From Pelomonas sp. KK5 (GTDB lineage: Bacteria; Pseudomonadota; Gammaproteobacteria; Burkholderiales; Burkholderiaceae_C), in the NCBI RefSeq assembly GCF_001984095.1, contig NZ_LYVQ01000045.1:1-35110 (forward strand): DNA of 35,110 nucleotides, in the 5' to 3' direction. Positions 15,886 to 23,317 of this stretch are shown piece by piece. Each line of letters starts with the position of its first letter. Position 1 is the stretch's first letter. The position numbers were made by a program, and so were the translations under genes. The notes beneath the pieces are model-generated. The model ran no database searches and was not told the origin of the DNA. It worked only from the letters and a program-made list of their open reading frames with translations.

Positions 15886-17163
15886 ATGGCCACGATCGTC
15901 GGCGGCATCGCCGCCTCCCATACGCCCACCATCGGCTTCGCCTTCGACCGCGACAAGCAGGACGACCCCGTGTGGGCGCCGATCTTTGCCGCCTTCGCCC
16001 CGGTGCAGGCCTGGCTGGAGCAGAAGAAGCCCGACGTGCTGCTGATGATCTACAACGATCACATCACCTCGTTCTTCTTCGACCAGTACGCGGCGTTCTC
16101 GCTGGGCACCGGCGAGCGATGGGAACCGGCCGACGAGGGCGGAGGCGCGCGGGCGCTTCCCGCGATCGACGGCGATCCGGAATTCGCCGCCCACCTGGGT
16201 CGCTCGCTGATGGCCGACGAGTTCGACATGAGCTTCTTCCAGCAGCGGCCGCTGGATCACGGCTGCTTCTCACCGCTGTCGGTGCTGAGTCGTCACGATG
16301 GCCGGTCGTGGCCACAGAGGCTGGTGCCGCTGCAGGTGGGCGTCCTGCAGTTCCCGATCCCGACCGCGCGCCGGTGCTTCAGGCTGGGCCAGGCGCTGCG
16401 CCGCGCGATCGAGAGCTACCCGCAGGACATCAAGGTCGCGATCGTGGCCACCGGCGGGCTCTCGCACCAGGTCCACGGCGAGCGTGCCGGGTTCAACAAC
16501 GTCGAGTGGGACCAGCGCTTCCTCGACCTGCTGGAGACGGCGCCGGAACAGCTGGCCGCGATGACCCATGCGCAGTACGCCGAGCTGGGCGGGCTGGAGG
16601 GCAGCGAGGTGATCATGTGGCTGGTGATGCGCGGCGCGCTGGCCGGCCGGGTCAACTGCCTGCATCGCAGCTACTACCTGCCGTCCATGGCCGGCATCGC
16701 CACGGCGATCTACGAGCAGGCGGAGCCGGCGGCAGCCCAGACGAGCCGCGCGGACGAGCAACTGGCAGGCATCGAGAAGCTGCCCGGCACCTACCCCTTC
16801 ACGATCGAGCGGGGCGTACGCTGCTACCGGCTGAACGCGTTCCTGCACGACCTGATCCTGCCGGAGCGACGAGCCGCCTTCCTGGCGGACGAGCGAGCGG
16901 AGTTCCGGCGTGCCGCGCTGAGCGACGAGGAGCGCGACCTCATCCAGCGCCGCGACTGGCGCGGCCTGATCCGCTACGGCGCGATCTTCTTCGTGCTGGA
17001 AAAGCTGGGCGCCGTCGTCGGTGTGTCGAACCTCCACATCTATGCCGCGATGCGCGGCGAATCGCTGGAGGCCTTCCAGGCGACGCGCAACACCAGGGCC
17101 CTGTACTCGGTCGCCGGCCGGGAGGGCGGCCCGCTGGACTGGGACCACAAGCCGGCGGCCTGA
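15886..17163 (+). CDS. galA: Gallate dioxygenase, LigB-LigA fusion
   Basis: It opens gallate by extradiol cleavage to 4-oxalomesaconate. The 425-residue length and order (LigB-type catalytic domain at about 1-280, LigA-type domain at about 315-420) match GalA of P. putida and DesB of Sphingobium, in which the two protocatechuate 4,5-dioxygenase subunits are fused. Expected iron ligands are His12 (ASHTPT), His59 (YNDHIT) and Glu241 (GSEVIMW), with the acid-base His194 in TGGLSHQ. The LigA half shows YRLNAFLHDLILP and LIRYGAIFFVLEKLGAVVGVSN. The transporter precedes it and a tannase is convergent. The later enzymes (tautomerase, hydratase, aldolase) are not in the window. The ribosome binding site is weak (AGGA, 13 bases upstream), suggesting coupling to the transporter. 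Confidence 0.93.
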   Translation: MATIVGGIAASHTPTIGFAFDRDKQDDPVWAPIFAAFAPVQAWLEQKKPDVLLMIYNDHITSFFFDQYAAFSLGTGERWEPADEGGGARALPAIDGDPEFAAHLGRSLMADEFDMSFFQQRPLDHGCFSPLSVLSRHDGRSWPQRLVPLQVGVLQFPIPTARRCFRLGQALRRAIESYPQDIKVAIVATGGLSHQVHGERAGFNNVEWDQRFLDLLETAPEQLAAMTHAQYAELGGLEGSEVIMWLVMRGALAGRVNCLHRSYYLPSMAGIATAIYEQAEPAAAQTSRADEQLAGIEKLPGTYPFTIERGVRCYRLNAFLHDLILPERRAAFLADERAEFRRAALSDEERDLIQRRDWRGLIRYGAIFFVLEKLGAVVGVSNLHIYAAMRGESLEAFQATRNTRALYSVAGREGGPLDWDHKPAA

Positions 17164-17188
17164 CAGGCGCGGCCTGGCGCCGCGCCTG
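17164..17188. terminator. Hairpin between convergent galA and tannase genes
   Basis: CAGGCGCGGC (17164-17173) pairs perfectly with GCCGCGCCTG (17179-17188) around a 5-base loop. It starts right after the galA stop and lies 15 bp from the tannase stop. There is no T-run, so if it terminates in either direction it may need Rho or act mainly as an RNA-end protector. Confidence 0.5.
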
Positions 17189-17203
17189 GTCGATCCCGGG
17201 GCC

Positions 17204-19105
17204 TCAGTTGCCGGCGGCCAGCCGCTGGTCGATCCACTTGAAGGCGTCGATCACGTCGTAGTTGCCGGCGTGCCCCTGGTCCCAGAACAGCGCGTAGTCC
17301 ACGTCCTTGACCTTGGCGTCCGCCTTCAGCGCGCGGCTGAGGTTGTAGGCCACGGTGAACGAGGTGTCGCGGTCGCGGGCGCCGACGCGAATGCGCCAGT
17401 GCGTCGTGATGCCATCGGTCTTGCCGACGTAGGGCAGGGCGTTGATCATCTTGTACTGGTTCAGCAGGAAGGCCTGTTGCGGGTTGGCCGCCCACGTGTA
17501 GCCCGTGTTCGCCAGGCCCACCGTGCTCTGCACGGCGTTGACGGCGTCGCCGCCGTTGTTGTTGTTCCAGGCGTACTCGGTGAAGTTCGAATACACCTGG
17601 GAGGCCGTGCCGAACAGGTTGGACTCCCCGCCGCTGTAGTTGGCGAAGACCGTGGCGCCCGCCTTGGTGGTGTCGCCTGTCGCGGTCGCCGCGAGCGCGG
17701 CGGTCTGGCCGAGCTGGTCGAAGGCCGGCACGGCCTTGAGGCGCGCCTGCTTGGCGACGAACTTCAGGTAGTTCGTCATGTTGAAGGTCGCCACGTTGCC
17801 GCTCGAATCGACGTCGATGAAGTCGTTCTTGTAGTACAGCGTCCCGCTGCCGCCAGCCACGCCATTGGCCGCGGCGCTGCCGAAGGCGTTGTAGGCGATG
17901 ATGGCCTTGCCGGACTTCACGTACGCGCTCGCCGCCTTCTTGATCTCGGACTGCAGGGCGGCCAGCATGTTGTCGGTGGTCAGCGCGGTGCCGTCGTCGT
18001 TCTTCAGCCCCAGGCCGGCCTGGTAGGTCGCGAACTTGCCTGAGAGCGTGATGCTGCCGGCCGGGTCCGGATTCGAGGCGCGCACGAGTTCATTGCCGTT
18101 TGCATCGACGATCAGCCCCGCCTTCTGATCCGTGGAGACCAGCGTGCGCGTGTCCAGCACGTTGAACATCCACTCGTAGGCCAGGTCGGCGCTGCCCAGG
18201 TCCTGGATCGGGCAGTAGGCCACGATGGCATAGACGCTGTCGCTGATCGAACTCTTGCCGTTCGCGTCGACGCCGGCCGCGCCCACGGCCTTCAGGTAGG
18301 GCAGGTAGTCCGCGCTGTCGCCCGTGGCGCCGAGCTGGGTCGACTGTGCACCGCCGCCGCTGGTGCCGTTCACGATGATGCGGCTCGCGCTGCCGGGCAT
18401 GGCGCTGTCGTTCAGGCGCAGGTAGCGCACGGCGGCCTTGGCGTCGACGATCGCCGCCGGCGCCTTGCCCTGGTAGATGCCGTCGTCGTAGACGCCGGCC
18501 GGAGCGGCGGCGCCGCGGCTGCGCGAGGCCATGTTGATGTAGACGAATCCGCGAGCGAGCGCCGCGCCCTTCTTGTCCGTATCGCTGGTGCTGACGTAGG
18601 TGCCGCCGTTGACGATATCGGCGCCGGTGTAGTTGCTGTTGGTGATCGGGTCGGTGCCGTTCCAGCCGGCCTTGCCGCCCTGATAGCTGGCCAGCCAGCC
18701 GGCGTTGTTGACGTTGAGCAGGATGGCGTTGTCCTGCTTGGCGGCATCGACCTCGCGCACGAAGATGTTCATGTTCTGGTAGCCGCAGGCTTGGTTGTCC
18801 ACCGCACCGGCCGACTGCGTGGGTGCCAGCTGCATGGGCTTGCCGACATAGCAGACTTCCCGGTACCAGCGGACCGGCGTGCTGACGCCATCGAGCATGA
18901 CGGTGATGGTCGTGTACTTGGTCTTGTCGAAGGCAAGCTGGGTATCGAAGACGCCCGGCCCTGCGGCGTCGACCGGCGTGGTGGTGGTGGTCGTCCCCGT
19001 GCTGGTGGTGCTGTCGTCGTTGCCGCCGCAGGCCGCGAGGATGCCTGTGGCCGAGATGGCGGCGATGGAAGCCGCAAGTGCGCGGCGCTTGAATTTCTTG
19101 TGCAT
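17204..19105 (-). CDS. Subtype B tannase, predicted lipoprotein
   Basis: A 633-residue alpha/beta hydrolase of the bacterial tannase type known from Lactiplantibacillus plantarum. It hydrolyses galloyl esters to gallate. The signal peptide ends in a lipobox (GILAAC, Cys26) followed by a Ser/Thr-rich linker with a poly-Thr run (about 33-43), so it should be anchored outside the cytoplasm. The nucleophile Ser249 lies in NGTSGGGAQS, and an upstream DAKAAVRYLRLND helix is typical of the family. C-terminal candidates for the triad are Asp578/580 in GARDRDTS and His612 in WDQGHAGNYD. The ATG has a good AGGAGA ribosome binding site. Convergence with the gallate transporter and dioxygenase supports its substrate. 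An esterase acting on other phenolic esters remains possible. Confidence 0.85.
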   Translation of the reverse strand: MHKKFKRRALAASIAAISATGILAACGGNDDSTTSTGTTTTTTPVDAAGPGVFDTQLAFDKTKYTTITVMLDGVSTPVRWYREVCYVGKPMQLAPTQSAGAVDNQACGYQNMNIFVREVDAAKQDNAILLNVNNAGWLASYQGGKAGWNGTDPITNSNYTGADIVNGGTYVSTSDTDKKGAALARGFVYINMASRSRGAAAPAGVYDDGIYQGKAPAAIVDAKAAVRYLRLNDSAMPGSASRIIVNGTSGGGAQSTQLGATGDSADYLPYLKAVGAAGVDANGKSSISDSVYAIVAYCPIQDLGSADLAYEWMFNVLDTRTLVSTDQKAGLIVDANGNELVRASNPDPAGSITLSGKFATYQAGLGLKNDDGTALTTDNMLAALQSEIKKAASAYVKSGKAIIAYNAFGSAAANGVAGGSGTLYYKNDFIDVDSSGNVATFNMTNYLKFVAKQARLKAVPAFDQLGQTAALAATATGDTTKAGATVFANYSGGESNLFGTASQVYSNFTEYAWNNNNGGDAVNAVQSTVGLANTGYTWAANPQQAFLLNQYKMINALPYVGKTDGITTHWRIRVGARDRDTSFTVAYNLSRALKADAKVKDVDYALFWDQGHAGNYDVIDAFKWIDQRLAAGN

Positions 19106-19415
19106 GCTTGTCTCCTCGGGACGAAGGGATCGGATTGGTTTCGTAGGGGGCTGCCCTCGCGTGTGGCGCAGGGCCGGAGGGCAGCGGTGGGCTGTCCCTT
19201 CGTGTCGTTGAAGAGCGCGCGCGGGTGATGCGTGTTCCTTGGAATCGGGCCGGGCACGGGGCCGATTCGCCGGCGCTGGCTGCGCCGGTCTCGTGTCAAC
19301 GACGGGCGGAATTTATGTGGCCGCCCCGAGCTTCAGAAGATGGCGCATCCGCAGGCGCGATAACCGGCCGATATCATGGTTTTCGTGAGGGGCGGCACAG
19401 CTGAAGGAGACAGGC
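19106..19415. other. Intergenic region between arginase and tannase
   Basis: About 310 bp holding the tannase 5' region and the arginase 3' region (both minus strand). The tannase ribosome binding site is at about 19112-19117. A hairpin, CCGGCGC-TGGCT-GCGCCGG (19270-19288), could end the arginase transcript, though no T-run follows on that strand. I see no small gene, RNA gene or clear promoter here. Confidence 0.4.
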
Positions 19416-20345
19416 TCACTTCCGCATCAAGGTGCTCTTGCCGAACAGCGATTCGATCAGGTCCACGGCCAGCAAGGCGGTCTTGTTGCGTTCGTCGAGC
19501 GCCGGATTCAGCTCCATCACGTCCAGCGAGGCCAGGCGGCCCGTGTCCGCGATCATTTCCATGCACAGCTGCGCCTCCCGATAGCTCGGCCCGCCAGGGA
19601 TCGTCGTGCCGACGCCGGGGGCGATCGCGGGGTCGAGGAAGTCGACGTCGAAGCTGACATGCAGGTGCGTGTTCCCGTCCAGCGTCGCCAGGGCCAGCTC
19701 CATCGCGTGGCGCATGCCCATCTCGTCGATATAGCGCATGTCGAAGACCTCCAGCGCCTGCTCGTGGACGAAGCGCTTCTCGCCCTCGTCGACGCTGCGG
19801 ATGCCGATCTGCCGGATCCACTTCGGGTCGATGGCCGGCACCTGGCCGCCGATCCCGACCAGCTCTCGTGGGCCGAAGCCGCACAGGCAGGCGACCGGCA
19901 TGCCGTGGATATTGCCGCTGGGCGTCAGCGCGCTGGTGTTGAAGTCCGCATGGGCATCGAGCCAGAGGACGCGCAGCTTCTTGCCGGCCTCGCGGCAATG
20001 CCGCGCCACGGCGCTGATCGAGCCCAGGCCCAGGCAATGGTCGCCGCCCAGGAGAATGGGCAGGCGGCCGGCGGCCAGTTCGGCATGCACGGCCTCGTGG
20101 ACTGCACGATTCCATGCGACGACTTCCGCCAGGTGGCGGTAGCCCTCGGTGGGCGGCAGCCAGGGGTTGGGCGGCCCGTCGAGATTGCCCCGGTCGAGCA
20201 CCTCGGCGCCGCGGTTTCGCAGCGCTTCGGCCAGGCCGGCCACGCGCATGGCTTCGGGGCCCATGCGGGAGCCGCGGTCGCCGGCGCCGATGTCGGTAGG
20301 GGCGCCGATCAGGGAGACTTTTCGGGAACGTGTGTCGAGGGGCAT
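19416..20345 (-). CDS. rocF: Arginase
   Basis: It hydrolyses L-arginine to ornithine and urea in the cytoplasm. The 309-residue length from the ATG at 20345 matches RocF-type arginases, and the start is followed by KVSLIGAPTDIGAGDRGSRMGPEA, the usual N-terminus. Upstream in-frame starts exist but add unrelated sequence. Metal ligands are complete: His103 (LGGDHCLGLGS), Asp130/His132/Asp134 (LDAHADFNT) and Asp233/Asp235 (SFDVDFLDP). The substrate-binding segment NIHGMPVA is also seen. GGDHC instead of GGDHS is a minor variation. No clear Shine-Dalgarno precedes the start. It is divergent from the dipeptide epimerase and next to no other arginine gene, so its role here may be nitrogen release from peptides or guanidino compounds. 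Confidence 0.93.
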   Translation of the reverse strand: MPLDTRSRKVSLIGAPTDIGAGDRGSRMGPEAMRVAGLAEALRNRGAEVLDRGNLDGPPNPWLPPTEGYRHLAEVVAWNRAVHEAVHAELAAGRLPILLGGDHCLGLGSISAVARHCREAGKKLRVLWLDAHADFNTSALTPSGNIHGMPVACLCGFGPRELVGIGGQVPAIDPKWIRQIGIRSVDEGEKRFVHEQALEVFDMRYIDEMGMRHAMELALATLDGNTHLHVSFDVDFLDPAIAPGVGTTIPGGPSYREAQLCMEMIADTGRLASLDVMELNPALDERNKTALLAVDLIESLFGKSTLMRK

Positions 20346-20388
20346 GGGGCCAGGCTGCGTCGTTTTTTCGGTCAGGAATTCTGGGCGA

Positions 20389-20457
20389 GGGCCCTGCCAG
20401 GCGGAAACGGGAGACATGCGCGATATGCCGCTGATTCCTGGCGTTATGGCAGGGCCC
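20389..20457. promoter_or_regulatory. 11-bp perfect inverted repeat in a divergent promoter region
   Basis: GGGCCCTGCCA (20389-20399) and TGGCAGGGCCC (20447-20457) are exact reverse complements, 47 bp apart, between arginase (-) and dipeptide epimerase (+). A second pair, CAGGAAT (20373-20379) and ATTCCTG (20434-20440), overlaps the same interval. The layout suits two operator half-sites controlling both genes, or DNA looping. No regulator gene is adjacent. Confidence 0.45.
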
Positions 20458-20551
20458 GCTGGCATTTCGCCAGGCGACGCGCACCCTGGTGCAATCCCGC
20501 TATCCCCAGGGAGGTATTGCGAGCGGGAAGGGCGTGGCAAATCATCGCCCG

Positions 20552-21568
20552 ATGCCTCATCGAGACCGCTTCAAGCTGGAACTCCAGCATTGGCCCTACC
20601 GCCAGACCGTCCGCATCTCGCGCGGTGAACTTCATACCCAGACCCTGCTGCATGCCACCGCGAACTGGGACGGGATCCGCGCCCAGGGCGAGGGCGAGCA
20701 GCACGAAAGCGACGAGCAGGCGAGCGAGCAGGCGCTGGCGCGCGGCCAGGCGGCCCTGCTCGCCCTGCAAGCGATGCCCGATCGCCATGAACTGCGCCGG
20801 CGGCTGCCGCCCGACGGCCTGCGCAATGCGCTGGACGCGATGCTCTGGGATCTCGAATGCAAGCGCACCGGGCTGCGCGCGTGGGAACTCGCCGGCCTGC
20901 GGGCCGTCAACGCCGGCTCGCGTTTTCGCACGCTGCTGACGGTGACGCTGGACAGCCCCGACGCCATGGCCGAACAGGCCCGCCGCTGGGGCCATGCACC
21001 GCTGCTGAAGGTCAAGCTCGGCGATCGCAGCCAGGGGGGGCTGGACCGCGACATCGAGCGCCTGCGGGCGGTGGCGGCCGCATCGCCCGGCAGCACCCTG
21101 ACCGTCGACCCGAACGAGGGCTGGACGCCGGCCTTGCTGCAACGCTTCGCCTCGGCCATTGCCGCGCTGCCGGTGGCGCTGATCGAGCAGCCGCTGCCGG
21201 CCGGCCACGAGGACCTGCTGCCCGGCCTGGGCCTGAAGATCCCGGTGGCCGCCGATGAATCCTGCACCTCGCTGGACAGTCTCGCGCGTCTCGCTGGCCG
21301 GGTGCACTACGTGAACCTGAAGCTCGACAAGTGCGGCGGGCTGACCGAAGCCCTGCTGATGTGCGAGGAGGCCCGGCGCCTGGGGCTCAAGCTGATGGTC
21401 GGCTGCAACTGCGGCACCTCGCTTTCGATGGCGCCGGCCTTCCTGGTGGCCGCCTTCTGCGAGTTCGTGGACCTGGACGGCCCGCTGCACATGCGGGAGG
21501 ACCGCGCCCCGGCGGTCTCGTACGAGGGCGGCTGCCTGCATGCGCCCGCCGCTGAACTGTGGGGCTGA
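20552..21568 (+). CDS. Dipeptide epimerase (enolase superfamily)
   Basis: It would epimerise the second residue of a dipeptide, as in L-Ala-D/L-Glu epimerases (YcjG/YkfB) and their relatives. Catalytic lysines are visible in LLKVKLG (KxK) and VNLKLDKCGG. Metal ligands follow in the order TVDPNEGW, LIEQPLP and VAADESC, and the C-terminal FVDLDGPL provides the DxD-like dipeptide-binding motif. About 338 residues from the ATG at 20552, where the family-typical QHWPYRQTVRISRG begins soon after. The ribosome binding site is unclear, and a GTG at 20534 is an alternative. It is the first gene of the catabolic island and ends 1 bp before the AtuA-like gene. Which dipeptide is the substrate cannot be told from sequence. 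Confidence 0.85.
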   Translation: MPHRDRFKLELQHWPYRQTVRISRGELHTQTLLHATANWDGIRAQGEGEQHESDEQASEQALARGQAALLALQAMPDRHELRRRLPPDGLRNALDAMLWDLECKRTGLRAWELAGLRAVNAGSRFRTLLTVTLDSPDAMAEQARRWGHAPLLKVKLGDRSQGGLDRDIERLRAVAAASPGSTLTVDPNEGWTPALLQRFASAIAALPVALIEQPLPAGHEDLLPGLGLKIPVAADESCTSLDSLARLAGRVHYVNLKLDKCGGLTEALLMCEEARRLGLKLMVGCNCGTSLSMAPAFLVAAFCEFVDLDGPLHMREDRAPAVSYEGGCLHAPAAELWG

Positions 21569-21569
21569 C

Positions 21570-22931
21570 GTGAAGCACAAGCCCCAACGCATCGCCATCG
21601 GCTGCGCCGCCGGTTTCGCCGGCGACCGCCTGGACGCGGCCGAGCCGGTCGTCCGCACGCTGATCCGCACCGGCCTGCCGGCCTTCCTGATCTTCGAGAC
21701 GCTGGCGGAGCGCACGCTGGCCATCGCCCAGGCGCGCCGCCAGGCCGATCCGGCAGCGGGCTACGAGCCGAACCTGCGCGCGATGGTCGAGCCGGTCCTG
21801 GCCGACTGCCTGCGCCACGGCATCCGCATCGTCAGCAACTTCGGCGCCGCGAATCCGCTGGCGGCGGCGCGGCTGCTGAAGGCCATGGCCGCGGCGCACG
21901 GCCTCTCGCCGCGCATCGCCGTCATCGACGGCGATGATCTGTCCGGCCCGCAGCACCGCGAACTGCTGGCGGCGCAACTGCCGCCCGGTTTCGACCTCGA
22001 CGCCATCGTCAGCGCCAACGCCTACATCGGCGCCGAGGCGATCGCCGATGCGCTGCGCGCGGGCGCCGACATCGTCGTGGCCGGCCGCGTGGCCGATCCC
22101 TCGCTGGCCGTCGGGCCCGCGATGGCCAGCTTCGGCTGGGCCGCCGACGACTGGGACCGGCTGGCCCGCGCGACGATGGCCGGCCATCTGCTGGAGTGCG
22201 GCGCGCAGGTCTGCGGCGGCTACTTCGCCGACCCGGGCTACAAGGACGTGCCCGAGCTGCACGCGGTGGGCTTCCCGGTCCTCGAGCTCGATGAAGACGG
22301 CGGCATGCTGATCGGCAAGGCCGACGGCACCGGCGGCGCCGTGAGCCTGCGGACGGTGAAGGAGCAGCTGCTCTACGAAGTCCACGACCCCGCCGCCTAT
22401 CTGACGCCCGACGTCAGCGCCTCCATCGCCGAGGCCGAGGCGAGGGCGGCAGGCGCGGACCAGGTGATCGTCAGCGGTGTCCGCGGCCGGCCGAGACCCG
22501 ATCGCCTGAAGGTGAACGTCTGCACGCCGGGGCCCTGGATCGCCGAGGGCGAGATCTCCTACGCCGGCCCGGGCGCCGAGGCCCGCGCGCGGCTGGCCGC
22601 CGAGGTGCTGCGCCGGCGCCTGCCCGATATGAGCCTGCGCGTCGACCTGATCGGCGTCGTCAGCGTGCTCGGCGACTCGGCCGGCGACCTGCTGGCCCGC
22701 CGGCACACCGGCGGCGAGGACGTGCGCCTGCGCGTGGCCAGCGCCACGACCGACCGCAGCGCGGCAGAACGCCTGGCCGCCGAGGTCACTGCGCTCTACA
22801 CCTGCGGCCCGGCCGGCGGGGGCGGCGTGCGGACGTCCCTGCGCTCGCAGCTCGAGCTGACCTCCTGCTTCGTGCCGCGCGCCGCGGTGCGGGCCTCCTT
22901 CCGGATGCTGGAGCGAGTGAGCGAGCGATGA
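21570..22931 (+). CDS. AtuA-family (DUF1446) protein, large subunit
   Basis: 453 residues. The family, named after AtuA of the acyclic terpene utilisation cluster of Pseudomonas, has no established reaction. Recognisable parts are the start IAIGCAAGFAGDRLDAAEP, SNFGAANPLAAARLL, an IVVAGRVADPSL segment, GHLLECGAQVCGGYFADPG, and a late GGGGVRTSLRSQ. The GTG at 21570 is chosen over the in-frame ATG at 21540, which lies inside the epimerase. In many AtuA proteins a C-terminal domain of about 110 residues is attached; here it is a separate gene overlapping by 4 bases. It may act on a hydroxy or enoyl acid intermediate, but this is a guess from context. Confidence 0.82.
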   Translation: MKHKPQRIAIGCAAGFAGDRLDAAEPVVRTLIRTGLPAFLIFETLAERTLAIAQARRQADPAAGYEPNLRAMVEPVLADCLRHGIRIVSNFGAANPLAAARLLKAMAAAHGLSPRIAVIDGDDLSGPQHRELLAAQLPPGFDLDAIVSANAYIGAEAIADALRAGADIVVAGRVADPSLAVGPAMASFGWAADDWDRLARATMAGHLLECGAQVCGGYFADPGYKDVPELHAVGFPVLELDEDGGMLIGKADGTGGAVSLRTVKEQLLYEVHDPAAYLTPDVSASIAEAEARAAGADQVIVSGVRGRPRPDRLKVNVCTPGPWIAEGEISYAGPGAEARARLAAEVLRRRLPDMSLRVDLIGVVSVLGDSAGDLLARRHTGGEDVRLRVASATTDRSAAERLAAEVTALYTCGPAGGGGVRTSLRSQLELTSCFVPRAAVRASFRMLERVSER

Positions 22932-23317
22932 ACCCCATGATGTCCACCATTCCGCTGCGCGAGATCGCGCACGCCCGCGCCGGCGACAAGGGCAACACCT
23001 CCAACATCAGCGTCATCGCCTACGACCCGGCCTGGTACGAAACCATCGTCGAGCAGGTGACCGAGGAAGCCGTCGGCCTCCTGTTCGCCGCGCGCCGGCC
23101 CACGCGCATCCGCCGCTACGAGCTGCCGCGCCTGCACGCGCTGAACTTCGTGCTGGAAGGCGTGCTGGACGGCGGTGTCAACAGCTCGCTGAACCTCGAT
23201 GCCCACGGCAAGTCGCTCGCCTTCCTGCTGCTGGGCCTGGGCGTGCGCATCCTCTCGCCGTCGACGCCGCTGCCCGATGCACCGATGAATCCCTTTCCCT
23301 GGAGAACAAGCCCGTGA
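22928..23317 (+). CDS. AtuA C-terminal-domain protein, small subunit
   Basis: 129 residues matching the C-terminal ferredoxin-like domain that follows the DUF1446 region in longer AtuA proteins. The hallmark is the N-terminal IAHARAGDKGNTSNISVIAYDP, where RAGDKGN is nearly invariant. Further motifs are LPRLHALNFVLEGVLDGGVN and SLNLDAHGKSLAFLLLGL. The ATG overlaps the stop of the large subunit (ATGA), and its own stop overlaps the GTG of the next gene, so the products are probably made in equal amounts and form one complex. An ATG at 22940 (MMSTIPLREIAHAR region) is an alternative start. Confidence 0.82.
   Translation: MNPMMSTIPLREIAHARAGDKGNTSNISVIAYDPAWYETIVEQVTEEAVGLLFAARRPTRIRRYELPRLHALNFVLEGVLDGGVNSSLNLDAHGKSLAFLLLGLGVRILSPSTPLPDAPMNPFPWRTSP

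Noticed and set aside
14562-17261. An 899-codon + strand frame across the transporter and gallate dioxygenase
   Set aside because: It is a shifted frame of two well-supported genes, shows no family motif, and runs across a real gene boundary.
19376-19657. Short + strand frame near the arginase 3' end
   Set aside because: It is antisense to arginase, composition-driven and has no convincing ribosome binding site.
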